Below the pieces are notes generated by a model, which ran no database searches, was not told the DNA's origin, and saw only the letters and a program-made list of their open reading frames with translations. Shown here one piece after another: positions 42,222 to 51,941 of a stretch of DNA of 64,000 nt. The first letter of the stretch is position 1. Each line of letters begins with the position of its first letter. Location: the NCBI GenBank assembly GCA_003194525.1, contig NBIV01000175.1, positions 1-64,000 on the forward strand, given 5' to 3'. The DNA is from Gracilariopsis chorda. Its lineage: Eukaryota; Rhodophyta; Florideophyceae; Gracilariales; Gracilariaceae. Made by a program: the position numbers and the translations under genes.

Positions 42222-44008
42222 ATGGGTGATAAAAGCGCGTGCTCTGTCTCCGGTTCTCCGGTAAATCCCTCTGCATCAGAGTCACCAAGCGCACAAACGA
42301 CAACAACAGCCACCCTCGACAGGGGAGAAATGAACGACGACAACAACATCAACAACCACAGCCAACCTCCGAGACTTCTCGGGCGATAAACCACCGGTTT
42401 CCGGTCAGTTCCCCTGCCTCAGGGCGATCGACATCCGGTACAACCGGGGAATATGGCTGCTGCAGCCGACCATCCCTTCGCACTACCACCTTCAGTGGTG
42501 TCCTCCGGAACAACTCCAGTGTCCAACTGGCCAACCTACAACACCCTGGTGGGGCTCAACCCGATGAATCGGAGTCACGCGTCGCGCCTGCGCCTTGCCC
42601 CGTGGTTTCACCCGGTCGCTGTCCTCAATGAGGGGTTGGTCACCGCTTATGCGGATGGCTCAGACACCCTTCCTGGGGATCTGCCCAGAGCAGTCACCAC
42701 ATCGTGGGATTGGCGTCACCGGATTGCAATTCCGCGTCACCACCTCCGAAGAAATTCGGGCGAGACCGTCGCTGCGGCGCAGAACGCGTTGACGCGCATG
42801 GTGTACCAACGGCAGAGCCGGGCTCCATTCGATGTACCGGTCCCACCGGAGCTTGGCTTCGACGTTAGCTACTTCCGCACTCGCGGCGAGATTGGGTACG
42901 GCGAGAACCTGTTCCGCCTCGAGACCCTCGCTTGGAGGAATTTCCCCGCAGCGCGGCAAGAAGCCCTTTGTTGGGAGCGACCGATTATTCGGGCGGAGTT
43001 CAGGTACCTTCCCCGGCAATAACGGTCCAACTTTCTCCAAAACTTCATCCACTACGAGCGGCGTTGGCGATCCCGATTCGGGTATTTCATCCCGTACCAG
43101 AACGTGGAGATAGAGCGGATTGCGCCGCCTCACCGACTAGGTCGGTATGTAGCACTCCCCGAATGGTGGCGCTTTCACGAAGCCTGCCGGGGGTGCTACA
43201 TAGAACTCCTGCCGGTACTTACGTACCTCGGTTCGCTGCTCATGCATGATCCGCGGTCGGGGTTGTGGTCCGTAGTGGTTACGGAGTGGGCGGCCCGCAC
43301 TGCGGCTTATATCATCAACGAGGCGTACGACCAGTATCGTCTCTGGTTCCTTCAACCGCGTGTGCGGGCAGCGATCCGAAACCTGGATCTTCGCATCCCC
43401 CTCCGGGGCCAGGCCAACAATGAAGAGGTCCTCCAATTACTTGGGTACATCGACAGCGTTAGCTGGAGTGAGGTCCCGCTGGAGCAAAGCGGTCGTCTGG
43501 ATGGTGGCGGCGGTAACACCGGTGGTCCGGGACTGGGTAGAAACACCGCCTTTGCGGGGGATTTTATCTACTTCGACCGCTGGAAGTTCCGGGAAATTTC
43601 CTCCGAGGAAGCGCGCGAGCTTCGCGATACGCCCCGGCATGTGCCGGAAGACCACCCTGTTGGGTACGTAGATTCTGAAGACTACTACCGCGCATACGGC
43701 GGGGATGACCCAATGGTCGATAACGAACCGGAAGAACCCAGGGAGATGGACGTAGAGGAAACCGGCGCTAGCGCGGAAGCTTTCCCAGAGGGGTATCTCC
43801 GGCCGAGCCGGCTGCTGACCCTTTGGCGGCAAGTGCTGGACCTTCTATCCCCAGCGGGGTGACGGCGAATGAAAACGAGATCATCGCACGTTTTCTCCGG
43901 GGTGCCGGTCTTTGCGCTGCCAAGGTATCGGGGGATGTCACCACCATGGCGGACGCGTTGGCCTACCGCCTCGCTGGTGGTTACGCCCCGGACAATGGGG
44001 GTGAGTGA
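42222..44008 (+). pseudogene. Long opposite-strand frame of B2 (frameshifted near its end)
   Basis: Same start, same two TAA codons (42387 and about 43020) and nearly the same sequence as 31612-33399. One G is missing in the run at 43787-43793, which diverts the frame to a stop at 43862; the ancestral frame continues to 44008. The loss comes after the acidic segment, so the Trp/Tyr-rich middle is unaffected. Confidence 0.55.
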
Positions 44009-44199
44009 AACCTCTAGTCCAGTTTCCTGGTTCATCTTTCCCTGGCTATCCCAGTTAGTGTAGTGTAGTATTGTGGGGAGCTAGCTGCTCCCCTGAATAA
44101 ACTTTCCAGTTTACAACGGTGCTTCTCGGTTGAGTTCCCCGTCTTCGACGGACCTTGCCTTGTTATCCTTTCCTATCGCTCTCCGCTCGCGCGGCAACG

Positions 44200-44949
44200 T
44201 TACCCAACTTGGGCATTAACCAGCGTGGCTGGGGCTGCAGTTCCCGTTTGACGGTGGTATCGCAGGACCTGCGACCGTGGGAGGTGTTCAATTGGCTCCC
44301 ACGTATCCCCACTGGGGTCGTACCCGTACCAGCGGACGCGGTATTGTAGAATACCATCCTGGTCCCAGGTGTGTCCGACAAGTCGGTCTACTACGAACTC
44401 TCGTTCGTAGACCTGCCGGCCGTGCCGGGTGGTGGTTGTACTCCCTTGCAGGGGCTGCCCGCTGTGCGGTATAATGTCCCTTAGCAGGGTGTTCGGCGAT
44501 AACTCCGGCGTTGCCGTGCGCTGTGATAGCGGCCGCTGCTCATGCGGGAAGATATCCCTCAAGAGGGTGTGTGGTGCCACGGTTTTCACCGGCAAGTCAT
44601 TCCCCATTGGGGCAGGTTCATTTCCGCTTTCGCGGTATTGCGGGCGAACCGCCAGTCGGCGGGGAACTTGGGCTCCGCCTTCGCGGTTGAGCTCACGAAC
44701 CGCGAGTTTGCGGGAAGATGACCGCTCCTGCGGAATCGGCATTTCCACAATCACCTGGGGGGTCCCGTGCGACACGGTGATTGGGTGGCAAACCGCCTCC
44801 CTGCCAGGCGCACGAGCGCTCTGCACCATACGCTCCGGTGATGCCGTGGTGTCCCCGGCTACTGACGGGTTGCCTGGGGCTAACTCCGGTACACCGGTAT
44901 TTTGGTCAAAATTCCCCTTTGTGGGGTGCTGGGCAGGTGCCGATGACAC
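44200..44949 (-). CDS. Chromodomain frame of B2 (extended, 249 codons)
   Basis: A 10-base deletion relative to A and B1 (one unit of a CTCGCGGTTA direct repeat) joins the upstream frame to the chromodomain frame, so this reading extends back to the end of the integrase frame and overlaps it in -1. Upstream part: Pro/Ala/Ser-rich with repeated HTLLRDI.P motifs (HTLLRDIFPHEQ, NTLLRDIIPHSG). Chromodomain in the last 65 residues. Whether the joined or the split version is ancestral cannot be decided from three copies. Confidence 0.8.
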   Translation of the reverse strand: MSSAPAQHPTKGNFDQNTGVPELAPGNPSVAGDTTASPERMVQSARAPGREAVCHPITVSHGTPQVIVEMPIPQERSSSRKLAVRELNREGGAQVPRRLAVRPQYRESGNEPAPMGNDLPVKTVAPHTLLRDIFPHEQRPLSQRTATPELSPNTLLRDIIPHSGQPLQGSTTTTRHGRQVYEREFVVDRLVGHTWDQDGILQYRVRWYGYDPSGDTWEPIEHLPRSQVLRYHRQTGTAAPATLVNAQVG

Positions 44950-44954
44950 CCTTT

Positions 44955-47900
44955 TCAGGGGCTTGGCCGCAAAGTGCGGAGCACCGTCTCCACGCGGAGG
45001 AGCAGCGTCCGGTATGACCGGTTTCGAGCGTGCGATGGCGTGCGCTTTGCCGAGTTCCTCGGTTCTTCCCCGCAGCGTTGCGGGAGGTGGCGCAAATTAT
45101 TCCCCGGAACGAGGGCTTCAATTCCGTCGACGACGGGAGGCGTTTCCGGCGCTTGCAGGCCAGGGCCTGAAGCTTCGGCTCCGGCCTGGCTGCCTTTTTC
45201 CCCAGGTTGGGTGTGGGGATTTCCCAGCGGCGCTGGTGTATCTGGGCGCCTCTTCTCCGCAAGGCGCGGGTCTGATCGACCTGATTGAACCGCTTCCGCG
45301 GGGACTTCCGCCAACGGCGGCTTCGAGGCATCGCCCTGCTCAGGGGATTGAGGGCGATCGTCGCCGTACTCCCGTAACGGGGATCCTTCCCTGACAGGGG
45401 TGTGCGGTAGCTGCGTTTCAACTTCCCGTTGCGTTGGCGATATCCTTCCTCGAAAACGAGTGTTCTCCTCCCCCTTCTTAGACGGAGCGGTGGGATAAGG
45501 GATAACATTCCCCGCCTGGCGGGTATAAATGCGCGCCAGTGGGGCGGGCGCTGAGAGGCCCGAATTACCCGGCTGAGCCGGTGAGTCGGACAGGGTCGGT
45601 GGGTCTGAGAGTCCCCGGCTGGGGTGTGGTAGTACCGTAGGCCTAGTACTCCCGGAGGATTCCGGTGTTGCAGAGTCCGTAGAAACGGGATGTTCTGAAT
45701 CCAGGATTACCTCTGAGGAGGGAGGGGGGGCGAGTACGACACGATCGCGGGAAATCTGCTCGTGTGCTCCACCTATCTCTACAACGACAGTTTCGGCATT
45801 AACAGAGATGGCCTTGAAGGGTCCGTCCGCCACAGGCGAGATTTTGTGACGCTTCTCCCGTTCCGGGTTGTAGTACTCCTTCCTGATGAAGACGTAGTTA
45901 TTTGCCCGAATCGGAGGGGTCTTTCCTCGCAAGCGAGCGTCAAAATCCCGCTTGTAAGCGGCTTGGGCCCGTGCCATTGACATCCACGTAGCGGGGACCA
46001 GCTTGGAAAGCCATTGCTTCCATTGCTGCCGGTAGATACCCACAGATGGGAAATTGTCCAAGGTAGCTTGGGGTTCCAGCGCCACAGGCGGGGGTGTTCT
46101 AGATAGAACCAACTCGAATGGCGAAACTCTGGTAGTCCGGTGTACCTGCGTATTGTACGCGTAGGTTACCGCATCAGCGTACATGTCCCAGTTCTTTGGG
46201 TGGTCTGCGACGTAGGAACGTAACGCCGCGAGTAACGTCCGGTTAAACCGTTCAACTTGCCAATTACACTGGGGGTGGTAGGTAGTCGTGAACAAGTTCT
46301 TGACATCCAGGATGCGACAAACATCCTGGAAGAATTTGCTCACGAACTGTTTCCCGTTATCGGAGAGCACCTCCACAGGGGGACCGTAGACGAAAATCCA
46401 GTGCGTCACCAGAGCCCGGGCCACCGTGAGAGCGGTTATCCTCCGAAGAGGGACAGTCCGTACCAGCTTAGAAAAGCGGTCGGTAATGACAAGTAGAAAC
46501 TTGTTTCCACGTTTCGTGGTGAGTAGTGGTCCGAGAATATCGATCGCGATAAACTCGAGCGGCGCCCTTGCGGGGAATAGTTTCATCTTCTTCGCATTTT
46601 TGCCGAGTTTGACGCGATTCTTCGCGCATTCGCTACAAAACCGCACGGTTGCGTAACAATCCACCGCCATGGCGGGCCAATAGAAATCCCTTTGCAGGGT
46701 TAGGTAGAGTTTCCTCCCACCTGGGTGACCTCCAATGGGGGCGTAGTGTGATAGATGTAACACCCGCGACTGCAGGGAATGAGGTACCACAATCTGTGGG
46801 CGGGCTTCGACCTTCCTTACGAGGTAGCCTTTGTCGTTTATCCCGAAAGGGAGATCTTCACCACCGTTGATACGGGCAAGAGTCCTCGTACAGAATGGGT
46901 CGCCGAATTGTTCTCGGATCATTTCTTCCGGTGATACCGGTACAAAGTTTCCCGGTAACGGGTTCTCAGATTCATCTCGCGATGCGAGTAGTTCGTCAAA
47001 ATCAGCATCCTCGTCCCAGTTTTCTGGCCCAGCCTCGACGGCACATTCCGGATCATCCGGGTCTATGGCCATGAAACATGGGACTTCATCATCCTCCGTT
47101 GGGATTGCTTCCCCACTTGTGGGTAACCGCGACAAAGCGTCGGCCTGGGTGTTCTGCGCGCCCTTTTTATAAATGACTTGAAAGTCATATTCCGCGAGGC
47201 GGAGTCTCCAGCGCATGAGGCGTCCCGACGGGTCGGAGATATTCATTAACCACCTCAATGAGGAATGATCCGTGTACACGGTGAAGTGAACTCCCATAAG
47301 GTAGGGGCGCAGAGTGGTCATCGCCCATACGACGGCGAGGCACTCTTTCTCCGATACGGAGTAGTTCCGCTCATGAACATTGAGCGAGCGCGACCAATAA
47401 CCGATTGGGTGTCGTTCCCCCTCGGGGGTGGTTTGAAAAAGAGCACACCAGACTTGGTAGTCGCTCGAGTCCGTATCTACGGAGTATGGCAACCCAAGTT
47501 TTGGGAGATGTAGGATTGGTGCTGATGTGACAGCCTCCTTCAAGGAGTTAAAAGCTTCCGATTGCTCCGGCGTAATTGTTCCCAGTTTTGGGGGGTTCCC
47601 CTTTCGCAACAACGCGTTTAGGGGCGCCGCGGTGTCCGAAAAGTTCGGGATGAACCGTCGATAGACGTTGACCAGCCCCAAAAAGGAGCGCAGTTCCGTT
47701 TGAGTACGGGGTTCTTTCGCCTCAACGAGGGATTTGACTCGAGCTTTCTCGATCGCTAACCGTCCAGGACGGATAATGTGACCCAGATACTTCACAGTAT
47801 CTGTGTAAAAATCGCATTTTCTCAACTTGAGGGTAATTCCCGCATCGCGGAGTACGGTCAGCACGTCTCGGACGTGAGTGAGATGGTCGTCCAACGAGTT

Positions 47901-48323
47901 GGAGAAGATGATAATATCATCAAGGTAGACCAGACAACTCCGCCACTTAAAGCGGTTGAGTAGAATATCTACTGCACGCTGAAAGGTGGCGGAGGCGTTG
48001 GTTAACCCAAAGGGCATCCGCTTGAAGCGGTACGTTCCTGCGTGGCAGGTGAATGCGGTTTTGTCGCGATCCTCCTGTCTGAAAGGTACTTGCCAATATC
48101 CCCAATTGGCATCAAGGGCCGTGAACACGGTGGCGTCTCCAAGGGAGTCAATACACTCGTCGATACGAGGGATAGGGTACGTGTCCCTAACAGTCACGGC
48201 ATTGAGCCGGCGGTAGTCGACACAGAACCTCCAGGTTCCGTCGGCCTTTAAAGCCAGTACAACTGGGGATGCCCAGGGTGATTGAGTGGGCTCAATCACA
48301 CCTGCGCGGAGCATCTTGTCCAC
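44955..48323 (-). CDS. RT-RNase H-integrase frame of B2 (1122 codons, intact)
   Basis: Best pol copy. The first ATG-like position is 48323, but the RT-side similarity begins earlier (PVAQRPYRAGPKA) and joins the protease frame by a +1 shift. RT: SPWASPVVLALKADG (15-29), FTALDANWGYWQ (67-78), YLDD 133-136. RNase H: Asp283, Glu near 325, Asp352 in YTDHS. Integrase: finger His523/526/533 and Cys563/566; catalytic Asp595, Asp655, Glu691 (D,D35E). A Pro/Ser-rich tail of about 300 residues follows and stops before the chromodomain frame. Domain order RT-RH-IN-chromodomain is that of Ty3-type chromoviruses. The site HPQCNWQVERFNR has Cys-Asn-Trp where the family usually has T-D-G. Confidence 0.95.
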   Translation of the reverse strand: MDKMLRAGVIEPTQSPWASPVVLALKADGTWRFCVDYRRLNAVTVRDTYPIPRIDECIDSLGDATVFTALDANWGYWQVPFRQEDRDKTAFTCHAGTYRFKRMPFGLTNASATFQRAVDILLNRFKWRSCLVYLDDIIIFSNSLDDHLTHVRDVLTVLRDAGITLKLRKCDFYTDTVKYLGHIIRPGRLAIEKARVKSLVEAKEPRTQTELRSFLGLVNVYRRFIPNFSDTAAPLNALLRKGNPPKLGTITPEQSEAFNSLKEAVTSAPILHLPKLGLPYSVDTDSSDYQVWCALFQTTPEGERHPIGYWSRSLNVHERNYSVSEKECLAVVWAMTTLRPYLMGVHFTVYTDHSSLRWLMNISDPSGRLMRWRLRLAEYDFQVIYKKGAQNTQADALSRLPTSGEAIPTEDDEVPCFMAIDPDDPECAVEAGPENWDEDADFDELLASRDESENPLPGNFVPVSPEEMIREQFGDPFCTRTLARINGGEDLPFGINDKGYLVRKVEARPQIVVPHSLQSRVLHLSHYAPIGGHPGGRKLYLTLQRDFYWPAMAVDCYATVRFCSECAKNRVKLGKNAKKMKLFPARAPLEFIAIDILGPLLTTKRGNKFLLVITDRFSKLVRTVPLRRITALTVARALVTHWIFVYGPPVEVLSDNGKQFVSKFFQDVCRILDVKNLFTTTYHPQCNWQVERFNRTLLAALRSYVADHPKNWDMYADAVTYAYNTQVHRTTRVSPFELVLSRTPPPVALEPQATLDNFPSVGIYRQQWKQWLSKLVPATWMSMARAQAAYKRDFDARLRGKTPPIRANNYVFIRKEYYNPEREKRHKISPVADGPFKAISVNAETVVVEIGGAHEQISRDRVVLAPPPSSEVILDSEHPVSTDSATPESSGSTRPTVLPHPSRGLSDPPTLSDSPAQPGNSGLSAPAPLARIYTRQAGNVIPYPTAPSKKGEENTRFRGRISPTQREVETQLPHTPVREGSPLREYGDDRPQSPEQGDASKPPLAEVPAEAVQSGRSDPRLAEKRRPDTPAPLGNPHTQPGEKGSQAGAEASGPGLQAPETPPVVDGIEALVPGNNLRHLPQRCGEEPRNSAKRTPSHARNRSYRTLLLRVETVLRTLRPSP

Positions 48324-49526
48324 TTGGGACTGCTCCTCTTCCCGAGCTTTCGTACCTGCCCTGTAAGGGGGTTGTGCAACCGGTCGCGCACCGGGGAATT
48401 AAATCGATCCGGTGTTCCGTTGCGTTAATCTCGCCAAGCGAGCCATCCCACATTGTGGTGAATTCCCGTAACATGGTACGGAGTTTGTCGCGGTGCGACT
48501 CTGGCACGTGGCTGAAGTCCAGCGCTTCAAGTGCTTTTTCCGGATCAATCCGGTCGTTGCTCGATGGAGCATTGTCCTGTGGAACAGGTGTGGTTCGCAA
48601 TTCCGAGTTACTCGGTATGTTCGACGCTGAAGTAGCGATTTCCTCCCCTCCTTAGACTTGACGTCTTCGGAAGGTGGGGCGAACTCCTCAGAAGAGGTGG
48701 TAACTCCAAGTACATCGGCGGCTGTCATCTTCGTTGGCAGCATTCCCATAGGATGGGGGGTTACACTCCCAATTACTTGGTGTTTTACCAGATACTGGGG
48801 GTGTTTGCCAAGGTTGGCAACCAATATCCGCAAAGGAACATCCGGGGAAATGGAGACAATTCCATTAGCCAAAACCAGCTGGGATTTCTCGTACAACGAG
48901 GCGAGGGGTTGTATAACCCGAAGACCGTGTTGACGGGAATTTACCTGCACCCAGACTTGGGACTCAGGCGGTATAGAAACCGAGGCAGCGACGCGGAGCT
49001 TGGTGGACTCGCGTGACGCGGGCGGTGGTTCCTGCGCAGCAGGGAGCGGAACTTGTTTCCGAGAGGACCGCTTTAGCGGGCGGCGAACAATCGGAACCGA
49101 CGATCCGTCGTCAAGTTCTACTCGCCTGAGGCGGGGCCTGATTGCGTCGACAAATCTGTCGCAGTAATCACATCCCAGTATGACTGGTGCTGCCAATGAA
49201 CGGCAAACGATGAAGTCCAACTTCACCACAGAGGTACCAAGTCTCACGACGAGGTCCACTGTGCCCACCGTTTGTAACGGGTTGTTGTTCGCATCCGAAA
49301 TGTCGGGGACCACGTCAGAGTGGATACGAAACCGCACAAGCGGGGGTAACAATGATTCCACAACAAAGTTGGGGCCTGCACCTGTATCCAGGACGGTGAG
49401 AAACCTCACCATAAACTGAGGATCAAGGCCAAGGTCGGCATAGACCTTGTAATTGCGCTTGGCCAAGACCAAGACTCTACCGGGAATCCGGGGATTTTTA
49501 CTCCGTATCCATGGGCGACGCAACAC
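48292..49526 (-). pseudogene. Protease-containing frame of B2 (one frameshift)
   Basis: DTGA protease core intact. One C is missing at 48643-48650 on the plus strand (TCCTCCCCTC; B1 has TCCTCCCCCTC), which diverts the frame in the linker before RT; the original frame resumes at 48600-48292. As B1 is intact here and B2 intact in RT, the two array units have complementary lesions. Confidence 0.85.
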
Positions 49527-49660
49527 ACCGAGGTGCGCAGGATCCGCGCCAGCGGTGTCTTACCTCGAGAGGACTTTCACCGGGGAGCGAGGCGAGGACC
49601 CCTCGGGCGCCAACAGCCTCTTGTCTGAGGACGCCTCTACCAAAGGGGAGACTCCCTCAG

Positions 49661-51835
49661 TTAGTTTTCCGCCTTCGGCGGTGGGTTGGTTTCCTCGACA
49701 ACGGGTGCTTCATCCCGTTGACGGGGGTTTCTATCCGCATAAGCGGGGGTTGCAACGGATGGTTGCGTGATCTCCCGAATCGGGGTGTATGAAGCTTGCC
49801 GCGCACGCGGGGTCTGTGGTAGGGCATGGGAAAAGTCCGTTTTAGCACGGAGGTAGGAAGCCGTCGGGACGGAACGTGTCTCCTCTGGAGTGAGGGCCTC
49901 ATAATTTGCCACTACCTTGGCCATATCCTTCAGTGAACAAATACACTGAGGTGAGGTATGGCCATGGGCATAGCACAAGTGGCAAATGAGAGCCAACACC
50001 GCGACACGCGGATTATTATTCCGAGTATCGGAGAAGCGAACCGCAGGGCGGGTGTCAGTCCATCCAGGCCGTTGATAACGGGATTGACCATTTGAAAACG
50101 GGAGTCGTTGGGGTTGGACCCGACCGTTACCACCGTATAGAACGGGACCTTCTGTTCCCGTATCACGGGTCGTCTCCGTCGTCGACGGCAAATCACTGTT
50201 GGGTATCGACACACCATCCCCCTGCACTAAATGCACGGTATCAAATCCCTGTTCAGGGTTCCCATCCGCCGTGAGCGGGAGTGAGGAAGCTTCGCTTTCT
50301 AGCAACAACGCCTTGGCGGATTTAGACCGATTGTTCGGAGTTCTTGAACGAAGTGCATCCCCTTCTGCTCGAGCGTGCTGGACCAGCTCGAGATAGGTGA
50401 TCCTCCGCTTGTCCTCCCGATAACGCGTAACTAAACTCCGGATTGCCGGGTCAAGACCATCGATGAACATGGTACTACGCTCCCCAGCGGGGTATACGTT
50501 ACCACATCTGTGGAAAGCCTTGTTAAGGCACACCGAGTAATCGGTCTTGGTCTCTCCGGCACGCTGGCGTGTATCTCGCAAAGCGAGGATAGCCTGCTGA
50601 ATAGCGGTGTTTGTGGCGTAGGAGCGCAGAAGATACTGCACAGCCTCCGGCCAGCAAGTAACCCCTCCCTCGGAGGCACGAGAAGATCCTCTGACAGAGT
50701 TGTATTGGTCCTCCGCCACTCCCCGTAAGAAATACGGTAAAGCCAAATAGGCTTGTCCCTCATTCATACCGAGGATATCGGCCTCCGCTACGAAGCGGGA
50801 TAAGAAATCCAGTACTAGAACTGGGTCCTCTCCAGTAAAATACTGGTTGCGGAGCGAGAGCTGCATTCGCTTAATGCATTCTAGCACCTTTCCCGTACCA
50901 CGGGGCGTACGTCCAAGTGACGAATCTTCGAGCCGGTAGTACCGGTATGAAGGAAGCTTCCGGTAATCCGGGTTTGTCGGTTTCAGTTCCCGGAGACCGG
51001 GGTGTCTTCTCCCCTTCTGGCGGGTTCGGATCGCACCTTCAGTGGCCGATGACCGCTTCGAGCGGGAGGAGTAGCCTCGCTTCTCGTCCTCCGAGTCGGA
51101 GTCCGAGGAGCTCGAGCTAACCGAAAGGTTTCGGGATGAGTCCGACGATGTCGAAGAATCAGAGTCCGAATATTTTCGGTGGTGTTTCCGTCGATGACGG
51201 CGTTTCTTCTTCCCAGCAAGCTGGTCGTTGTGCGATGCCTCGTTTACCGGATCATCCGGGGATGGTTTGTCCATGAGGACGAACTGCTCCAGCGTCTCCA
51301 GGCGGGCACCAATCCGATCAAATCGGGCTTCAACTCCTTCGATGAAGGTGGCGGGTTGTCCCAAACTCTCCAACACGGAGTAGACGTCAGACCATAAAAT
51401 ACGGAGTTCCTCGGCAACCTCCTTTGCGGGGGTTGCCAAGACCACCTCTTGGAAAGATTTTAGTTCCCCTACAAGGGTGTCATGGGCTGTCCACAGAGCG
51501 TGGAACTGGGATTCCAGGGAAGTCCCCTGGGGGGTGTTATCGTCCGTTCCACGGCGGCTTGAAACCGCGACAGCGGGAGCAGGCTGGGGTGCCTGGGGCA
51601 CTGCGGCAACAGCCGGAGTCGATGCTGCATTCCCCTGCGGGGGTGATAACGAGGGCAAAAGGAGGTTCCGGGGTTCCCGGTCGGGGGTATCATTCCGCAA
51701 TGAAGCGGGGCCAGCACGGCTGGAACTTGTCCGTATAGGGATACGGGGTACGAACCGAACTTCGGAAGTGTCCGCGTTGTCGCGGGAGCGAGTACGCGTC
51801 ACCACTGGCGCCGCATCGGAGGGATTTCTCGACAT
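49661..51835 (-). CDS. Gag of B2 (724 aa, intact)
   Basis: Same length as Gag of B1, with only a handful of residue changes (for example Asp for Tyr near residue 98, Lys for Glu and Cys for Arg in ETKTDYSVCLN). Basic run, Ser/Asp repeat, capsid-like region and CCHC knuckle are all kept. Confidence 0.9.
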   Translation of the reverse strand: MSRNPSDAAPVVTRTRSRDNADTSEVRFVPRIPIRTSSSRAGPASLRNDTPDREPRNLLLPSLSPPQGNAASTPAVAAVPQAPQPAPAVAVSSRRGTDDNTPQGTSLESQFHALWTAHDTLVGELKSFQEVVLATPAKEVAEELRILWSDVYSVLESLGQPATFIEGVEARFDRIGARLETLEQFVLMDKPSPDDPVNEASHNDQLAGKKKRRHRRKHHRKYSDSDSSTSSDSSRNLSVSSSSSDSDSEDEKRGYSSRSKRSSATEGAIRTRQKGRRHPGLRELKPTNPDYRKLPSYRYYRLEDSSLGRTPRGTGKVLECIKRMQLSLRNQYFTGEDPVLVLDFLSRFVAEADILGMNEGQAYLALPYFLRGVAEDQYNSVRGSSRASEGGVTCWPEAVQYLLRSYATNTAIQQAILALRDTRQRAGETKTDYSVCLNKAFHRCGNVYPAGERSTMFIDGLDPAIRSLVTRYREDKRRITYLELVQHARAEGDALRSRTPNNRSKSAKALLLESEASSLPLTADGNPEQGFDTVHLVQGDGVSIPNSDLPSTTETTRDTGTEGPVLYGGNGRVQPQRLPFSNGQSRYQRPGWTDTRPAVRFSDTRNNNPRVAVLALICHLCYAHGHTSPQCICSLKDMAKVVANYEALTPEETRSVPTASYLRAKTDFSHALPQTPRARQASYTPIREITQPSVATPAYADRNPRQRDEAPVVEETNPPPKAEN

Positions 51836-51918
51836 GATAAAATACCGTTACGACGGGAAACGATCACGGAACTTCCGGCGAATGAAAACAAACCTCGTAA
51901 GAGGGAAAACAAAAAACC

Positions 51919-51938
51919 GATTCTAGGTCGGGAGACCA
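51919..51938 (-). other. Primer binding site, B2
   Basis: Identical 20 bases to 41320-41339. Confidence 0.9.
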
Positions 51939-51941
51939 CTT

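Noticed and set aside
44429..45394. 321-codon plus-strand frame opposite the integrase tail and chromodomain of B2
   Set aside because: It exists only in B2 because of the 10-base deletion; in A and B1 the matching frame is broken. It is a shadow of GC-rich coding DNA.
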